Shown one piece after another: positions 42,916-53,614 of a stretch of DNA of 64,000 bases. The notes under the pieces were generated by a model that was not told the origin of the DNA, made no database searches, and was given only the letters and a program-made list of their open reading frames with translations. The stretch is from NCBI GenBank assembly GCA_035578155.1, contig JAPWDM010000015.1, positions 6,759,209 to 6,823,208 on the forward strand, written 5' to 3'. The stretch comes from Brachynemurus nebulosus (Eukaryota > Arthropoda > Insecta > Neuroptera > Myrmeleontidae). Every line of letters starts with the position of its first letter. The stretch's first letter is position 1. Position numbers and translations under genes: made by a program.

Positions 42916-44865
42916 TGTTACGAAGTACCTATCTACACCATTCAACAACTCCTCCGGAACCTGAATGTACCCCATGCCAATCAGAATCATATTAAAGACA
43001 GACAAAAAAAAAAATTAAAATACTTCAACAAAAAAAAAAGTAATAGCAAAACACAAAAAAAAAAAAAAAAACATTATATTCCTGTTAACATGTATTTAAT
43101 CTTCAAATTATAAACAGTAAAAATAGTTTACACCGATTTTGTATGAACTGTCAAAAATGACATTTGTCAACAGGCGCCAAAATACGAAAAATCATGTTGA
43201 ACTAATAAGAATTAAAAATTATTATTATCAAAACTCAGTAGGAGATGCGCGAGTGATTAAATGGCGGCTTAAATTAGAAAGAGACGGAACACCAATGACC
43301 TGCTCGCGAGTAACTAAAATTTTTACTCAAAAAAAAAAATTCACTTTTGATATAGTTTTGCCATAAGCAACTTCGAATTACGTTCTTACATAATAATCTC
43401 ACAATTACCTTAAATTCTAAAATGATCCGGAATGTTGCATAACCAATTCAAGTTATAATTGTGTTAAATTATATTTCAAATATTTTTTTATTACTGTGAA
43501 AAAATTTTGAATTCGTTGCATCAATCAACCGCGAATTCACCAGTGTTGTAAAAAAGGTATGAAAAAATCAACAGTTTTTTCGTAATAAAAGTTGAAAATC
43601 GTAAGAAAATACAAATTTAAAAGTTGAAAGCGATAGGTCATTGATACTGGTCATACCTGAATTTTTTTTGAATTTTCAATTAACGAAAATCTAGGTGTTT
43701 TTCTTGGTTCCGCCTTGCTGAAAATTTATCGTTGTGTGACTCATTTTTTTTTTTATTATAAATCGTTAGTTTTTATAGAAAATAATGGGGCGCTAATCAT
43801 CCTTTTAAAAGTCGATTTTCATGTTTTTTTTTACAATTTTTTTGTCACTGTCAATTAAGTTACCATTCGTATATTAACGATAACTTAGTTACCGACTCAG
43901 ATAGCCGCCATTTTCTCATTTATTCTGTCGTCACATGATCACCCCGGGTCGTCGCCATTTTGGGCACGTTTTTTTTTTTTCTCAAACAAACAGATATTTC
44001 GCATTTTGGCCAAACTGTCGATTAATTTACTGTTTTGGCGATCATTATTTCCACACTTTTCCAGCACATTGTATTTGATTGGTCTGTCCGTCTCTGAATT
44101 TTCTCAGAACTCTTACCGGCAAATTGTCCGTCTTTTTTAATTGGTCCATCCAGGCGTTATTCTGGAATTCTCGCAAATCGGGATTACTCCAGTTGATAAC
44201 GTGAATCCTTATGGCATCCTTCCATTTACTGTAGAAGGTAAAAATAGAGAAGGCTTAATTAGATTATAATATTATAATTGTAATAGTATTAGATTAAATA
44301 GCTGTAAGTTTGGTTAATGTATTAAATTAAATTGTTTTTTAATGTAAATAAATTGTTAAAAGGGAAACCGGAAAATTTATTAATTCACTTACCTTATAGC
44401 TTCACACCATATTTTCAGCATAACATCTGCAATAATACCGCCCCAAATCACCATAATCACCTAACTTATTACACACGTCTGAACTTAAAAACGTCACGTT
44501 ACGATCCATATTGGCGAATGAGTCCACAAACAACCAGCGCGTTGTTTTGGCTGAGCGCCAAAATTTGAAATCACCTCGAGAGTTATTTATCAAAATTCGA
44601 TACGCCTTATGTTATATACTCAAAGGGGACTAGGCGCCTACACTGCTAAAATCTTCGATCCTAGCACTGGGAAGAGGGATATAGGGCTTTCATCACAAAA
44701 CAAAAGCTTCCACTGTTTATTTAAGATCATTTATTTATTATTTAAATCAGACCTACATCGCCTCTTGTAAAATACAAGTTAAATTAGGCAATGACATAAC
44801 ATATGTATTTTGTCGACTGCGGCAAAATACGAGTTTTAACACCATCTAATACAAAAAAAGTTACA
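42916..44865 (+). repeat. Gypsy 3' LTR
   Basis: 1950 bp, essentially identical to the 5' LTR; followed by the TCGA duplication at 44866-44869. Confidence 0.93.
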
Positions 44866-44869
44866 TCGA

Positions 44870-45368
44870 GAACGTTTATGTCTATTCAAAATCACTCTTT
44901 CAACCGAAATATGAATATTTGAAGCGTGTTCTTAAACCAATTAGAGGTTTGAGCTATTTTACTTTTTCCAATAACGAGGACGTTATAGCACCTGAAAATG
45001 CTAAAAATAACTCGGTTTTTATATTCGACGATGTTGCCACGGATAAGCAAAATAACATACGGGCATATTTTTGTATGGGTCGACATAAAGATATTTCAGT
45101 TTTTTATCTAGCGCAAACGTATAGTTTCATACCAAAACAACTAATTAGAAACAATGCAAATTTAATAATTTTATTTAAACAAGACATGACCAATTTATTA
45201 CATATTTATAATGATCATATTTGCGGTGATATACCGTTTAATATCTTTAAATCGATTTGCGCCCATTGCTGGGAAGAACAGTATGGTTTTTTGGTTATTG
45301 ATAAAGATTGTGGTTTAGATCATGGTCGTTACAGAAAGGGTTTCAATATATTTATCCAAATCAAATAG
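44870..45368 (+). pseudogene. Packaging ATPase, C-terminal part
   Basis: Continues the frame broken at 35773 and ends at TAG 45368. The segment NSVFIFDDVATDK is the Walker B region, with the paired acidic residues. FCMGRHKDISVFYLAQTYS matches the sensor/arginine region of Polinton ATPases. With the N-terminal part it makes a complete enzyme of about 230 residues once the 9.1-kb insertion and one TCGA are discounted. It cannot be made from this copy as it stands. Confidence 0.82.
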
Positions 45369-45547
45369 TTAAGAAAAAATGTTAATTGTAATTATAAATA
45401 AAAATGAATTATCTGAAAGACTGTTTTTAATATATTATGTAGTAAATTATATAGTAATTATTTTTATCTCAAACATTAGATAATTCTTATAGTGTTGTAA
45501 TAGTACAGAAAGTGTGGTTAATTATCAAACATATATTATCGGAAGTC

Positions 45548-45575
45548 TATATAAAATAATACAGTGCGTCTACTG
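45548..45575 (+). promoter_or_regulatory. TATA box of the small ORF at 45582
   Basis: TATATAAA at 45548-45555, with the start codon 27-34 bp downstream; the initiator is not clear. Confidence 0.45.
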
Positions 45576-45581
45576 TGTTAT

Positions 45582-45827
45582 ATGAAATACAGTGTGTATA
45601 CATTAAATTCACCTTCAGAAAAATTGAATTTCAAATTGTTTGAATTTTTGAATGAAATTTTGTTCGGGTTAACCGGAAACTCTATTTACGTATGGGGCCA
45701 CTTGGCAACGCAAAGTAATTGCCTATATTTAGGAGCGTATACGAGTGACTCACTCCAGAAGAGTCACTCAGTGGAGCAAATGAGTCCCTCAGTAGAGCCA
45801 AATGAGTCATTCGGTGTAACAAAATGA
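45582..45827 (+). CDS. Small ORF running into the tandem array
   Basis: 81 residues from ATG 45582 (MKYSVYTLNSPSEKLNFKLF). The first ~50 residues are ordinary, with FEFLNEILFGLTGNSIYVWG. The C-terminal third is encoded by the 93-bp repeat array and reads S/E/V-rich sequence, so the original C-terminus seems to have been overwritten by repeat expansion. This is where a capsid gene might be expected in related elements. I recognise no family. Confidence 0.4.
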   Translation: MKYSVYTLNSPSEKLNFKLFEFLNEILFGLTGNSIYVWGHLATQSNCLYLGAYTSDSLQKSHSVEQMSPSVEPNESFGVTK

Positions 45828-46048
45828 GTCACTCTAAAAGACTCACACCAGAAAGAGTCACTCAGTGGAGCAAATGAGTCCCTCAGTAGAGCCAAATGAG
45901 TCATTCGGTGTAGCAAAATGAGCCACTCTAAAAGACTCACTCCAGAAGAGTCACTCAGTGGAGCAAATGAGTCCCTCAATAGAGTCAAATGAGTCATTCG
46001 GTGTAACAAAATGAGCCACTCTAAAAGACTCACACCAGAAAGAGTCAC
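45741..46048 (+). repeat. Tandem array, ~93-bp unit x 3.2, rich in TGAGTCA
   Basis: GAGTCACTCAGTGGAGC recurs at 45761, 45855 and 45948. Exact AP-1-type heptamers (TGAGTCA or its complement) lie at 45746, 45803, 45825, 45897 and 45990, with many one-base variants. Confidence 0.9.
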
Positions 46049-46075
46049 CCTCAAAATTATGTTTAACTCAAAATT

Positions 46076-46217
46076 TGATTCCAATCGACTCAAATAATGT
46101 TTCGATCAACCCAACTAATGTTTCAATCGACTCAACTAATGTTTCAATCAACCCAACTGATGTTCTAGTCGACTCAACTGATGTTGTAGCCAACTCAACC
46201 AATGTTCGGGTCGACCG
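46076..46217 (+). repeat. Tandem array, 21-bp unit x 6
   Basis: ATGTT recurs at 46097, 46118, 46139, 46160, 46181 and 46202; the unit resembles AATGTTTCAATCGACTCAACT. Confidence 0.85.
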
Positions 46218-46300
46218 GGACATTGTATTTTAGACTTATCTCTTACTTTTATCTAACTCTAGCTGTTCTTTTGTTGTTTAAGAAAGAGTAGAAGCAGGAG

Positions 46301-46337
46301 TATATAAGTATTGATGCACAACGAATTTCTAGTCAGT
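46301..46337 (+). promoter_or_regulatory. Core promoter of the zinc-finger gene
   Basis: TATATAAG at 46301-46308 and TCAGTT at 46333-46338, 34 bp from TATA start to the initiator A; the start codon is at 46375. Confidence 0.6.
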
Positions 46338-46374
46338 TGCTAAGTTACTCGCAAACAAGTTACACTGTTAAGCT

Positions 46375-47480
46375 ATGTATACTTGCGAATTTTGTGGGAG
46401 AGCATTTACAATCTTTCTCGACATTTACGTACTCAACATCATTCGTTAAATTACGTTAATGGTGCTAAGACTAAAGCGAATAAATTCAAAGATGTTGCCT
46501 TATCAAATACATCTTTATCAATACAGGATGATGACTCTACGTCTAATTATGGTGGCGACGCTTTTGGTAATGATTATACTTATAATTCAAAAAATATTGA
46601 TGAGGGAAATAAATACCCATTTCATCAAAATGTTCGTGAGAATGATGATTCTGATTCTTCTGATAACTCTTACAGTAATAAAACAATGAATGATAAAGAA
46701 AATACATCATGCCTAATTAAAAATAGCTCAGCAAATAATATTGATTGCACCATGAATCCTTTTGATCAAAGAATGATAGCTGCAACTGAATCAATTAAAG
46801 CTAAATTTGATTCCTTAAAGAAATCACAAAACTCTTTACAATTGATGAATGAAAAGGATAGTTTGGTTAATGAAAACGAGCGAGAAAATAATTTAACATC
46901 TATTACTAATGAAGCATCCTTATTTCCTAAATTAACTAACCTTTTGGAAACTGCTCTCGATATTTTAATGATCAAAGAGCTTGAAAACACATGCAGAAAA
47001 GATGATGAACAAACTTCCAGTTCAGTCAAACCAGCAAGTCTGAAGCGTCAAAGAATATCTAGTTCAAATGAATATATTGAAACAGAAGTACCAACTAAAC
47101 AGTTCAAGTACACCAACACTATGGATCATCATAACAATACTGAAAACTTGGAGTATGTTAATAATTGGCGCATTCCAAAAACAATGTATAAGTTACTAGA
47201 ACTAATTACCACCACAGCAACTGGACAAGAAATGTTGGATATTTTACGCAGTTTAAGTATAACAGAAGCTGAAGGTGATTCTTTGCAACCGGCTACATTT
47301 AGTTATTATATAAAAAATCACGGCGATTTACTTAAGAACATTAATAGGCTGAAAAATACTAGTGTGGGTCGAGAAATATTTTCAATAATCAATGGTTTGG
47401 AAAAAGCTAACATTATTGAACCATCGCTTGTGATAAAGAAATATCTGCTAAGTGATGAATATAGCAGTTATGATGTTTAA
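46375..47480 (+). pseudogene. Polinton C2H2 zinc-finger protein (frameshift in the finger)
   Basis: The ATG at 46375 opens MYTCEFCGRAF, the first half of a classical C2H2 finger. The second half (NLSRHLRTQHH) is in another frame, so a small indel near 46400 splits the finger. The downstream frame is open for ~360 codons to 47480. The body is Asn/Asp/Ser-rich (about 40-230), with a more structured C-terminal segment (about 255-365). N-terminal single fingers like this are common in arthropod Polinton proteins, presumably for DNA binding. It has its own promoter and lies convergent to the 258-residue gene. A sequencing error in the indel cannot be excluded. Confidence 0.6.
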
Positions 47481-47718
47481 GTTTTCAAATTTATTTGCAA
47501 TTAACTGATTAACTAAGACTCTTACTAAATTAGTGTGAGTAAAGCAAAAAACAATGTATATATTTATAACTATTTATATGGATGTATTTATATAACAAAT
47601 AATATATGTGTAATATACAAGTCAGGTTGTAATAAAAATAACTCACAATTATGTTTAATAATTTTTTATTTTAAATGTTATAAGTATGTATACAGAAATA
47701 TTTTACAATAAATAAATA
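47481..47718. other. Convergent 3' region
   Basis: AT-rich space between convergent Polinton genes, with AATAAA-type poly(A) signals on both strands. Confidence 0.6.
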
Positions 47719-48495
47719 TTAAAAATTATATAATTTGCGTATATGTTCTACTACCCCAGAACGTGATTTTTTTACATTTTCAGGTAACTGATCCCAAACT
47801 GCACAAATTCTTTTAGCATAATCTGGCTTAATATAATCATACATATATAAATGTTTTATCCAAATATCATAGTTCATTAATTTTATCGTTAAATACAATA
47901 ATAAATCTAAATTGTTAACATGTGTATACAAATCAGGTTGTAATAAAAATATATCTTCGATTCGTAAAATTTGTGTGGTAAATGTTAGCGGTTGACCAGC
48001 GGGCGGTTGAAAATCTTCCTCCATTTTAATACCATTTTTACACATTTGACAATGTTGTTTCAAACTTGGTGGACCATCAACATGATCTTGCTGCCACGGT
48101 CGATTGTAGTGCTCAAAGCATGGTTCACAATCTTGAAATATTTTTTGATAATCAGCTGGTAACCAAATCCATGCGTAACGTATGATTTTTGCACCATAAC
48201 TTTTCAATACATTCAAATTGATGTATTTATAGATTTGCAGAAATGTGCTCAAAGTCAGCTCGTTTATTAACGTTGGCTCTTTTTCGAAAAATTCACCAAT
48301 TGGCATATCTATTTCATCAAAATCCATCGGCTCAGATGATAGATCCAAATTTTGAATTTTCACAATTGCATCAACCATTTTTTCATATGTATCAATTCGT
48401 TTGCGTAATTTATCCGATTCACTTGAAAACACTTGTAAACGCTTCCAGTAGGCTGACGATGATGATGATGATGATGATGATGATGAGGACGGCAT
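47719..48495 (-). CDS. Unknown Polinton protein with poly-Ser N-terminus
   Basis: 258 residues from ATG 48495, 13 bp after the polymerase stop on the same strand. It opens MP followed by twelve Ser encoded by a GAT-type microsatellite, then a predicted coiled coil (LQVFSSESDKLRKRIDTYEKM), an acidic segment, and a region with C-x-x-C...H...C-x-x-C pairs (CEPCFEH; HCQMCKNG) that could bind zinc. The C-terminal ~90 residues are helical. I recognise no family. A TATA-like AATAAATA lies inside the end of the polymerase gene, so it may be transcribed separately. Confidence 0.6.
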   Translation of the reverse strand: MPSSSSSSSSSSSSAYWKRLQVFSSESDKLRKRIDTYEKMVDAIVKIQNLDLSSEPMDFDEIDMPIGEFFEKEPTLINELTLSTFLQIYKYINLNVLKSYGAKIIRYAWIWLPADYQKIFQDCEPCFEHYNRPWQQDHVDGPPSLKQHCQMCKNGIKMEEDFQPPAGQPLTFTTQILRIEDIFLLQPDLYTHVNNLDLLLYLTIKLMNYDIWIKHLYMYDYIKPDYAKRICAVWDQLPENVKKSRSGVVEHIRKLYNF

Positions 48496-48508
48496 TGTTT
48501 TTGAGTGT

Positions 48509-51500
48509 TTAAGCTGAAGTTGAAGTTGAACCAGTATTTATTTCATTCAACGAATAGTGTCCCCACGCAAGCGTATCGGTTTCCCCTAACACAATATGAC
48601 GTTTCATATCATACGGACTGAGTGCTATTTTCTTTTGCGTCACACTGACCACATTATGATTTGTAGATCGAATCATATTCTGTGGGCGAGTTAGTATGAT
48701 GCAATTTCTCAAACATTCTACATAATCATTAAATGTGATGGTCTTCTTCACAACGGATGTTTTTACACCTTTCGCTTTTTTGCAATGATCCTCACCATCC
48801 ACTTGGCAGCTATACATCTTAGCGCGTAGACCAACAAATTTTGTTAAAATCCTTCCGCAAAGTTCATCTTTCATGAGTCCGGGAATTTTTTTATTAACAA
48901 GCTCTATGTTATATCGGTTGTTGGGTGGGTAATCCGAGCTGTCGAAGAATCTAATATCACGTTTCATTATCGCATAGATATCTGGACATTTTATCTGGTA
49001 AATCAACGAATCCGTGTCAGTATATAGCAATTTACAATTATTTCCGAATGTTGGACTCATGTAACCGTAGTGAAAATCGTAAACGCATGTCTTGGAAATA
49101 TCAAGAATCGCCTGACCCACATATATTGGTTTGTTCATTATAACTTCAGTCTTGCGTAACTCAACAGCGATAAGATTTTCGGCAAATATTGTGCGGCTAT
49201 GAAAATTTGGTCTCGCAAGCATAGTTTCAGCACCATAACGACCATACCATTGGGTTAGCAATTTGACGATTGAATGTTTGCGTACATTTTCCATAGTTTT
49301 CCCGAAAACGGCGTTGTTCGAGAGCTTGTATAGGTTTTTCTCGAATTCGTTGGTTGCCTTCTTTCTTAACTCCGTATTCAAATCAATATATGATTTCAAC
49401 CAAGGCTTTTGCTCGAACTGTAGTACTCGATGAATTTTAGTCAATTTCATACCATGTCGCAAACATTGCTTTAAATTACGATAATGAATTATATATTTTT
49501 CTTTATTGTATAGCGTAGCTAACAACATTTCTTGTTTGCTACCCGGTGGACACATTCTCTCCGGACACATCGGTAAGTCATTGTGTTTATCGTGGAGTTC
49601 ACGCGGATATTCCAAATCAACTTCCAACAAGTAACCGATTGGTGAATCATCTGGCACATGGCTAACATCGATGTTTACATTTTCGAGCCATTTAAATTTT
49701 CCCGTTGGTAGATACTGAGACATTGCCCAACCATACAAGTTATTAACATCGTAATACATGAGATATTTTGTCTCATCGTTTGGATCATACGTTTCCATGT
49801 ACTTGTTATTTGCTTCCGCATATCGATTACTACATTGTGATAAACCACCGCGTATACCTCGTTCGACGAAAAGTAGCTGATCAATATCTGATATCAACTC
49901 CAATTCAACTTTCGTTTGTTTCAAGGCCGCATCCCACGTCAAGCCAGGTGTCGTGTAATAGTGGGCGGCGTCCAATCCGTGGGTTTTCATATAACTATCA
50001 CGAAAATTCTCGAAAACATCGGCTAGTAACAATATATCTGTTTTCATATAGAGATCGGAATATTCGCCAAGATTTCGAATGCCGAAGGTGTCCCATACTT
50101 TTTGTGCGTGCTTGTAATCGTCTATACTAATATGGCTATCATTTAATTTATTATAAAAATCCTCCTGTGGTGGTAAACTTGTCTCTTCTAATTTATCCCA
50201 GTCAGATATATAATCGTATGGTAAGACACCTTTACGCGTAAGCAACCGATGGTCGACGTTTGGGAACTGTGATTCAACAATCTTAAATTCGCTTAGATAT
50301 GATGCCAATTTATCTAAACTTGAAGCCATAAACCGAAACGAGTCGATGAATCGAAATGAAATATCGCTGCCGGTAGCATGTTTAGTGAACGCAATGTACC
50401 GTTCCTTGTTAAGCGGTAATAATTCGATGCGTCCTTCAAATGCTGTAGCAATATCTTTTATCACAAAATGAGCATCGTAGCCGCTCAAATTATGAAACAC
50501 AACTGGAATCGTGTGAAAATCTTTATAATTTAAGTTACAACCTTTATGTGCGGGTCCATTATATTCGCCAGTGAAGTGGTTATGATCGCGAACAACTATG
50601 TCATCTGGTTGAAACGGTTTCTCACATATGTGACACCCGGTACTTTTCTGTTTTACTTCTAATTGTTCTTCAGGTGTTAGTTCAACCATCGGTACAATAT
50701 TTCCAAATATTGGTTCCAGAATATTTTCCCGTAATGATGCCAACTCCTCGGCAAACCATTTCTCGCAATTCGGACCGCGATACGAGCGATAATAACTTAA
50801 ATCAGAGTTATATGAACAATGGAAATAGTAGCCGATACTGTACGCGCGGTGCTGTTGATAAGTTGTCGTATTTTTATTTGTATTATCTGTTACCGGCTGT
50901 AAAAATGCTTCTATATCAGCATAAATAATAAAAGGTTTTCGTTTCTTGAAACTATAATTTTTAAACGAGACAATTTTATTTTTCCCTTCTGGCATAATTA
51001 TTCGACACTCGTTCATTTTTTCACATTCCTCGGTATGTTTTTGTAATTTTTCTTCAGTATAAAAATAATTTAAACATCGATCGCAAATATGCTTTTTAGT
51101 TTTGTGTTTTGTTAATTGTTTTGATACCAGTCTTGATAAATTTTTTATCCAACAAAAGTGATAACGAATTTCCTGATCATCAACATTAACCGCTGAATCT
51201 TCATTATCATCATCGTCATCATAATACATGTTTTGAATCATAAGTAGATTAATGTGGTGTTGCTTTTTTTGTTTGGTTAAGGCGGCTGGCACTGTTTCAA
51301 ATTTACCATTTCTTTTTTTCAATATGAATACATTCACTGATATAGATGGATTCAGCTTTTCGAATTTCGGCACTTGTTGAATAGTCATAGGGAATTGTAT
51401 TCCCTCCAAATTCAATATAGTCGAATAATGTGGGTAGGCTGATGTTCTTTTTGCGTATTCAGGTTTCGCTGGGTGTAGAGCGGACACCACTGCCCACGCA

Positions 51501-52333
51501 AAACAAGCATCGTCGTTGAAATTTTGAACATTCACACAAGCTTGTTTGGCTTTGATTTCCGCAGGTAAATCGATATAGCTGGAGCCCCTGAATGGTGTAT
51601 ATTTATTGATGTTTACCGCCAGGTTAAAAATTGCTGAGAGGGTCCAACCGCTCCCACTTTCTTCAAAAATTTGAAGCTTTCTTAATATTGGTTCTTGCAC
51701 GCATTCGATGAACCAGTTGCTTAAATTGGTTGCGCCGTCAATGATTCTATTTGCTGTATTAAAATGCTTCAAGTCGTATATTTCTTCATCACCGCTCATT
51801 TTCACAAACTCAGCGCAAAAAGTGGTGTTGACTTTCACCGTCAAATATGATTTGAGAATGTTTTTTATACGACGTATGAACATTGATGCGCAATCTTCCA
51901 AGAAAATTTTCGGATCCTTATGAGTCAGGTTTGTAATAACACCTGTTCGAATACGTCCGGCAAACGCTGACTCGGTATCCTCCCAACGCAACCTATTGCT
52001 CTGTTTTGGTCGTCCTCTAAGTCCCGCACCTGTAGAATAATCAATATATAGTATATATAAATCAATATTTAAATATTATAAATAATTACCTTGTTTTTGC
52101 AACGCCTTCATTTGCATGCGAAAACCACGCATTTTACCGCCGCATGATTCGAGGTGTTGTTTCGAACCAAAATATTTTGCGGTTCGGAGCGCTTTATTGA
52201 TGAGTCGTATGTTTGTATTGCAGTGTTTGACCCATTGTTCTAATTCCTCTGCATTCTCCGTTTCGTTCAAATTTATTAGTGCTTGACGAATATTTTCAAC
52301 CATTTTAGATGTAATTTCATTTATTTCCGCCAT
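48509..52333 (-). CDS. polB: Protein-primed family-B DNA polymerase (pPolB), two exons
   Basis: Exon 1 (52090-52333; the ATG at 52333 is preferred because the frame's earlier ATG at 52447 lies within the TATA box) joins exon 2 (48509-52029) across a 60-bp intron with GTAATT and TTCTACAG ends, in frame; about 1254 residues. Numbered from codon 1 at 51991: C2H2-like CDRCLNYF...H...C (303-323), Exo I IIYADIEAF (~355), an HNH-like insertion CHIC...RDHNHFTG...CNLNY (453-490), Exo II NLSGYDAHF (~501), Exo III YMKTDILLLADVF (~648), Pol A YYDVNNLYGW (~746), Pol B NNAVFGKTMEN (~892), Pol C YTDTDSLIY (~989) and KKAKG (~1071). All catalytic Asp are present. It would replicate the element from its termini. 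Confidence 0.9.
52030..52089 (-). other. Inferred 60-bp intron in the polymerase gene
   Basis: Donor AAG|GTAATT at 52089 and acceptor TTCTACAG at 52030. Splicing keeps frame; without it the first frame stops three codons later. Confidence 0.7.
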
Positions 52334-52446
52334 AATTGTAGCAATAGCAAACACCAGTAATATACTAATAGCAAAGTAACAACACTTAGCGAGTATGCTC
52401 ACGAAATGTATAAGCATGAGTGGTATGAGTGCGTTTTCACGTCTCA

Positions 52447-52454
52447 TTTATATA
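52447..52454 (-). promoter_or_regulatory. TATA box of the polymerase gene
   Basis: TATATAAA on the minus strand about 115 bp upstream of the preferred start; an initiator-like CTCATG lies near 52419. Confidence 0.55.
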
Positions 52455-52551
52455 CACGCTCTAGCTGACGTCACATATTAATTAAAATTCCATTGCGGCA
52501 CGACTAAAAGTTATCAACATCCCGCGCATATGTCAATTAACTTAATTAGCT

Positions 52552-53043
52552 TCTAAAAAATATTTATGATATCACATTTCCGAAGTCCGGAGTGTCTTAT
52601 CAGCGCCAATTAACTTTAATGAGCGCGCAACGTTCAAAAACTAGCCAATTAACTTAATTGTATTCTAAAAAATATTTATGATATCACATTTCCGAAGTCC
52701 GGAGTGTCTTATCGGCGCCAATTAACTTTAATGGGCGCGCAACGTTCAAACAAACTACCCAATTAACTTTAATGAGCATAAAAACCCCCACACACATGCA
52801 GACTAATTAATTATAACTCAACAAACAACAACGGCTTATCACACAACGCACAGACCAATTAACTCAACAAACAACTGCGGCGCGCTGATAATAACCACAG
52901 ACCAATTAGCCGCCGGAAGTCTGATAAGTGCAAGTACAGTGCGACCCAAAATTATTCGGACACCCATTATGGGGGGTCTATACTTTTGACGCGGAGTGTG
53001 CCGTAGAATCCGCCTGCTGTCGTTCCCCCATAGCTTACCTACT
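52552..53043 (-). repeat. Polinton right terminal inverted repeat
   Basis: Reverse complement of 30647-31140 with few differences; ends in AGT on the element's outer edge (minus strand AGTAGG). Confidence 0.9.
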
Positions 53044-53049
53044 CCTACC
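53044..53049. repeat. Polinton target-site duplication, right (CCTACC)
   Basis: Matches 30641-30646. Confidence 0.9.
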
Positions 53050-53441
53050 TGCATTTACTTTAATTTTTGATTTAATTTTTCTTATAAAAATGGTGTCAAA
53101 CTTTTATTGCAGTTCTAAAACGCATGTGGTCCCTATTACATATTGCTTGGAACTATAACGTTTTTTAAAAATAAGTTTACTGAAACCACACAATTTTATA
53201 AATAGAAAAGAGAGTTACATTGTTACGCATGGTAATTAGAAAGTTAAATTTTATTTATCTGCAGAATTATTTTTTTTTGGCGGGACGAAAAATTGTCGCG
53301 AAAATTTGAGTATCCTTCGTCACGACTGCCAAATTTTGCTATAAGTTTAAAAAAATAGGTCAAAGGGTCATGTTTTTTCGTAAAATGGAACGCCAAAGAC
53401 CATAGAACATACAGCGAAAGTCAAATCAACTGATTGACATA
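53050..53441. other. No gene seen
   Basis: Spacer between the Polinton and the LINE. It contains ATCCTTCGTCACGACTGCC near 53312, a phrase that recurs on the far side of the LINE near 59243. Confidence 0.5.
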
Positions 53442-53614
53442 GAGAGCTTTTTTTTTTATTAAAATTATACTGTATTTTTAACATCTTGGTCATTTATACA
53501 GTATGAAATACATTAATTAATAGTGTACATAATAAGTATATAAAACAATGATTAGAGATAATTCATTATATTCATATATTTGAATTGTAGATTTTGGAGT
53601 GTGGATTGTGGATT

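Larger units (their letters stand above)
35774..44865 (+). mobile_element. Complete Ty3/Gypsy LTR retrotransposon, 9.1 kb
   Basis: Two LTRs of 1949 and 1950 bp (TGTTACGAAG...GTTACA), a TCGA duplication, primer-binding site, gag, pol and polypurine tract are all present. No env ORF is found. The pol frame has no internal stop. The LTRs differ, as far as I compared them, only in the lengths of three A-runs, so the element inserted recently and may be active. It is nested in the ATPase gene of the Polinton in the same orientation. Confidence 0.93.
30647..53043. mobile_element. Polinton/Maverick element, 22.4 kb (13.3 kb without the nested Gypsy)
   Basis: Terminal inverted repeats of about 490 bp start AGTAGGTAAGC on both sides and are bounded by CCTACC duplications. 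Inside are protein-primed DNA polymerase B, packaging ATPase, a PLA2-like protein, a C2H2 zinc-finger protein, a metalloproteinase and several unknown ORFs. Polintons are large DNA transposons related to adintoviruses and virophages and replicate with their own polymerase. I find no integrase, double-jelly-roll or penton capsid protein, or adenain-type protease, so this copy may be defective, internally deleted, or of an unusual lineage. A Ty3/Gypsy element occupies 35774-44865. Confidence 0.92.

Noticed and set aside
45764..46093. Minus-strand repetitive frame of 109 codons
   Set aside because: It is a by-product of the 93-bp tandem array, whose unit length is close to a multiple of three.
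52334..52447. Hydrophobic N-terminal extension of the polymerase (ATG at 52447)
   Set aside because: That ATG overlaps the TATA box, so it would lie upstream of the transcript start; the ATG at 52333 is preferred.
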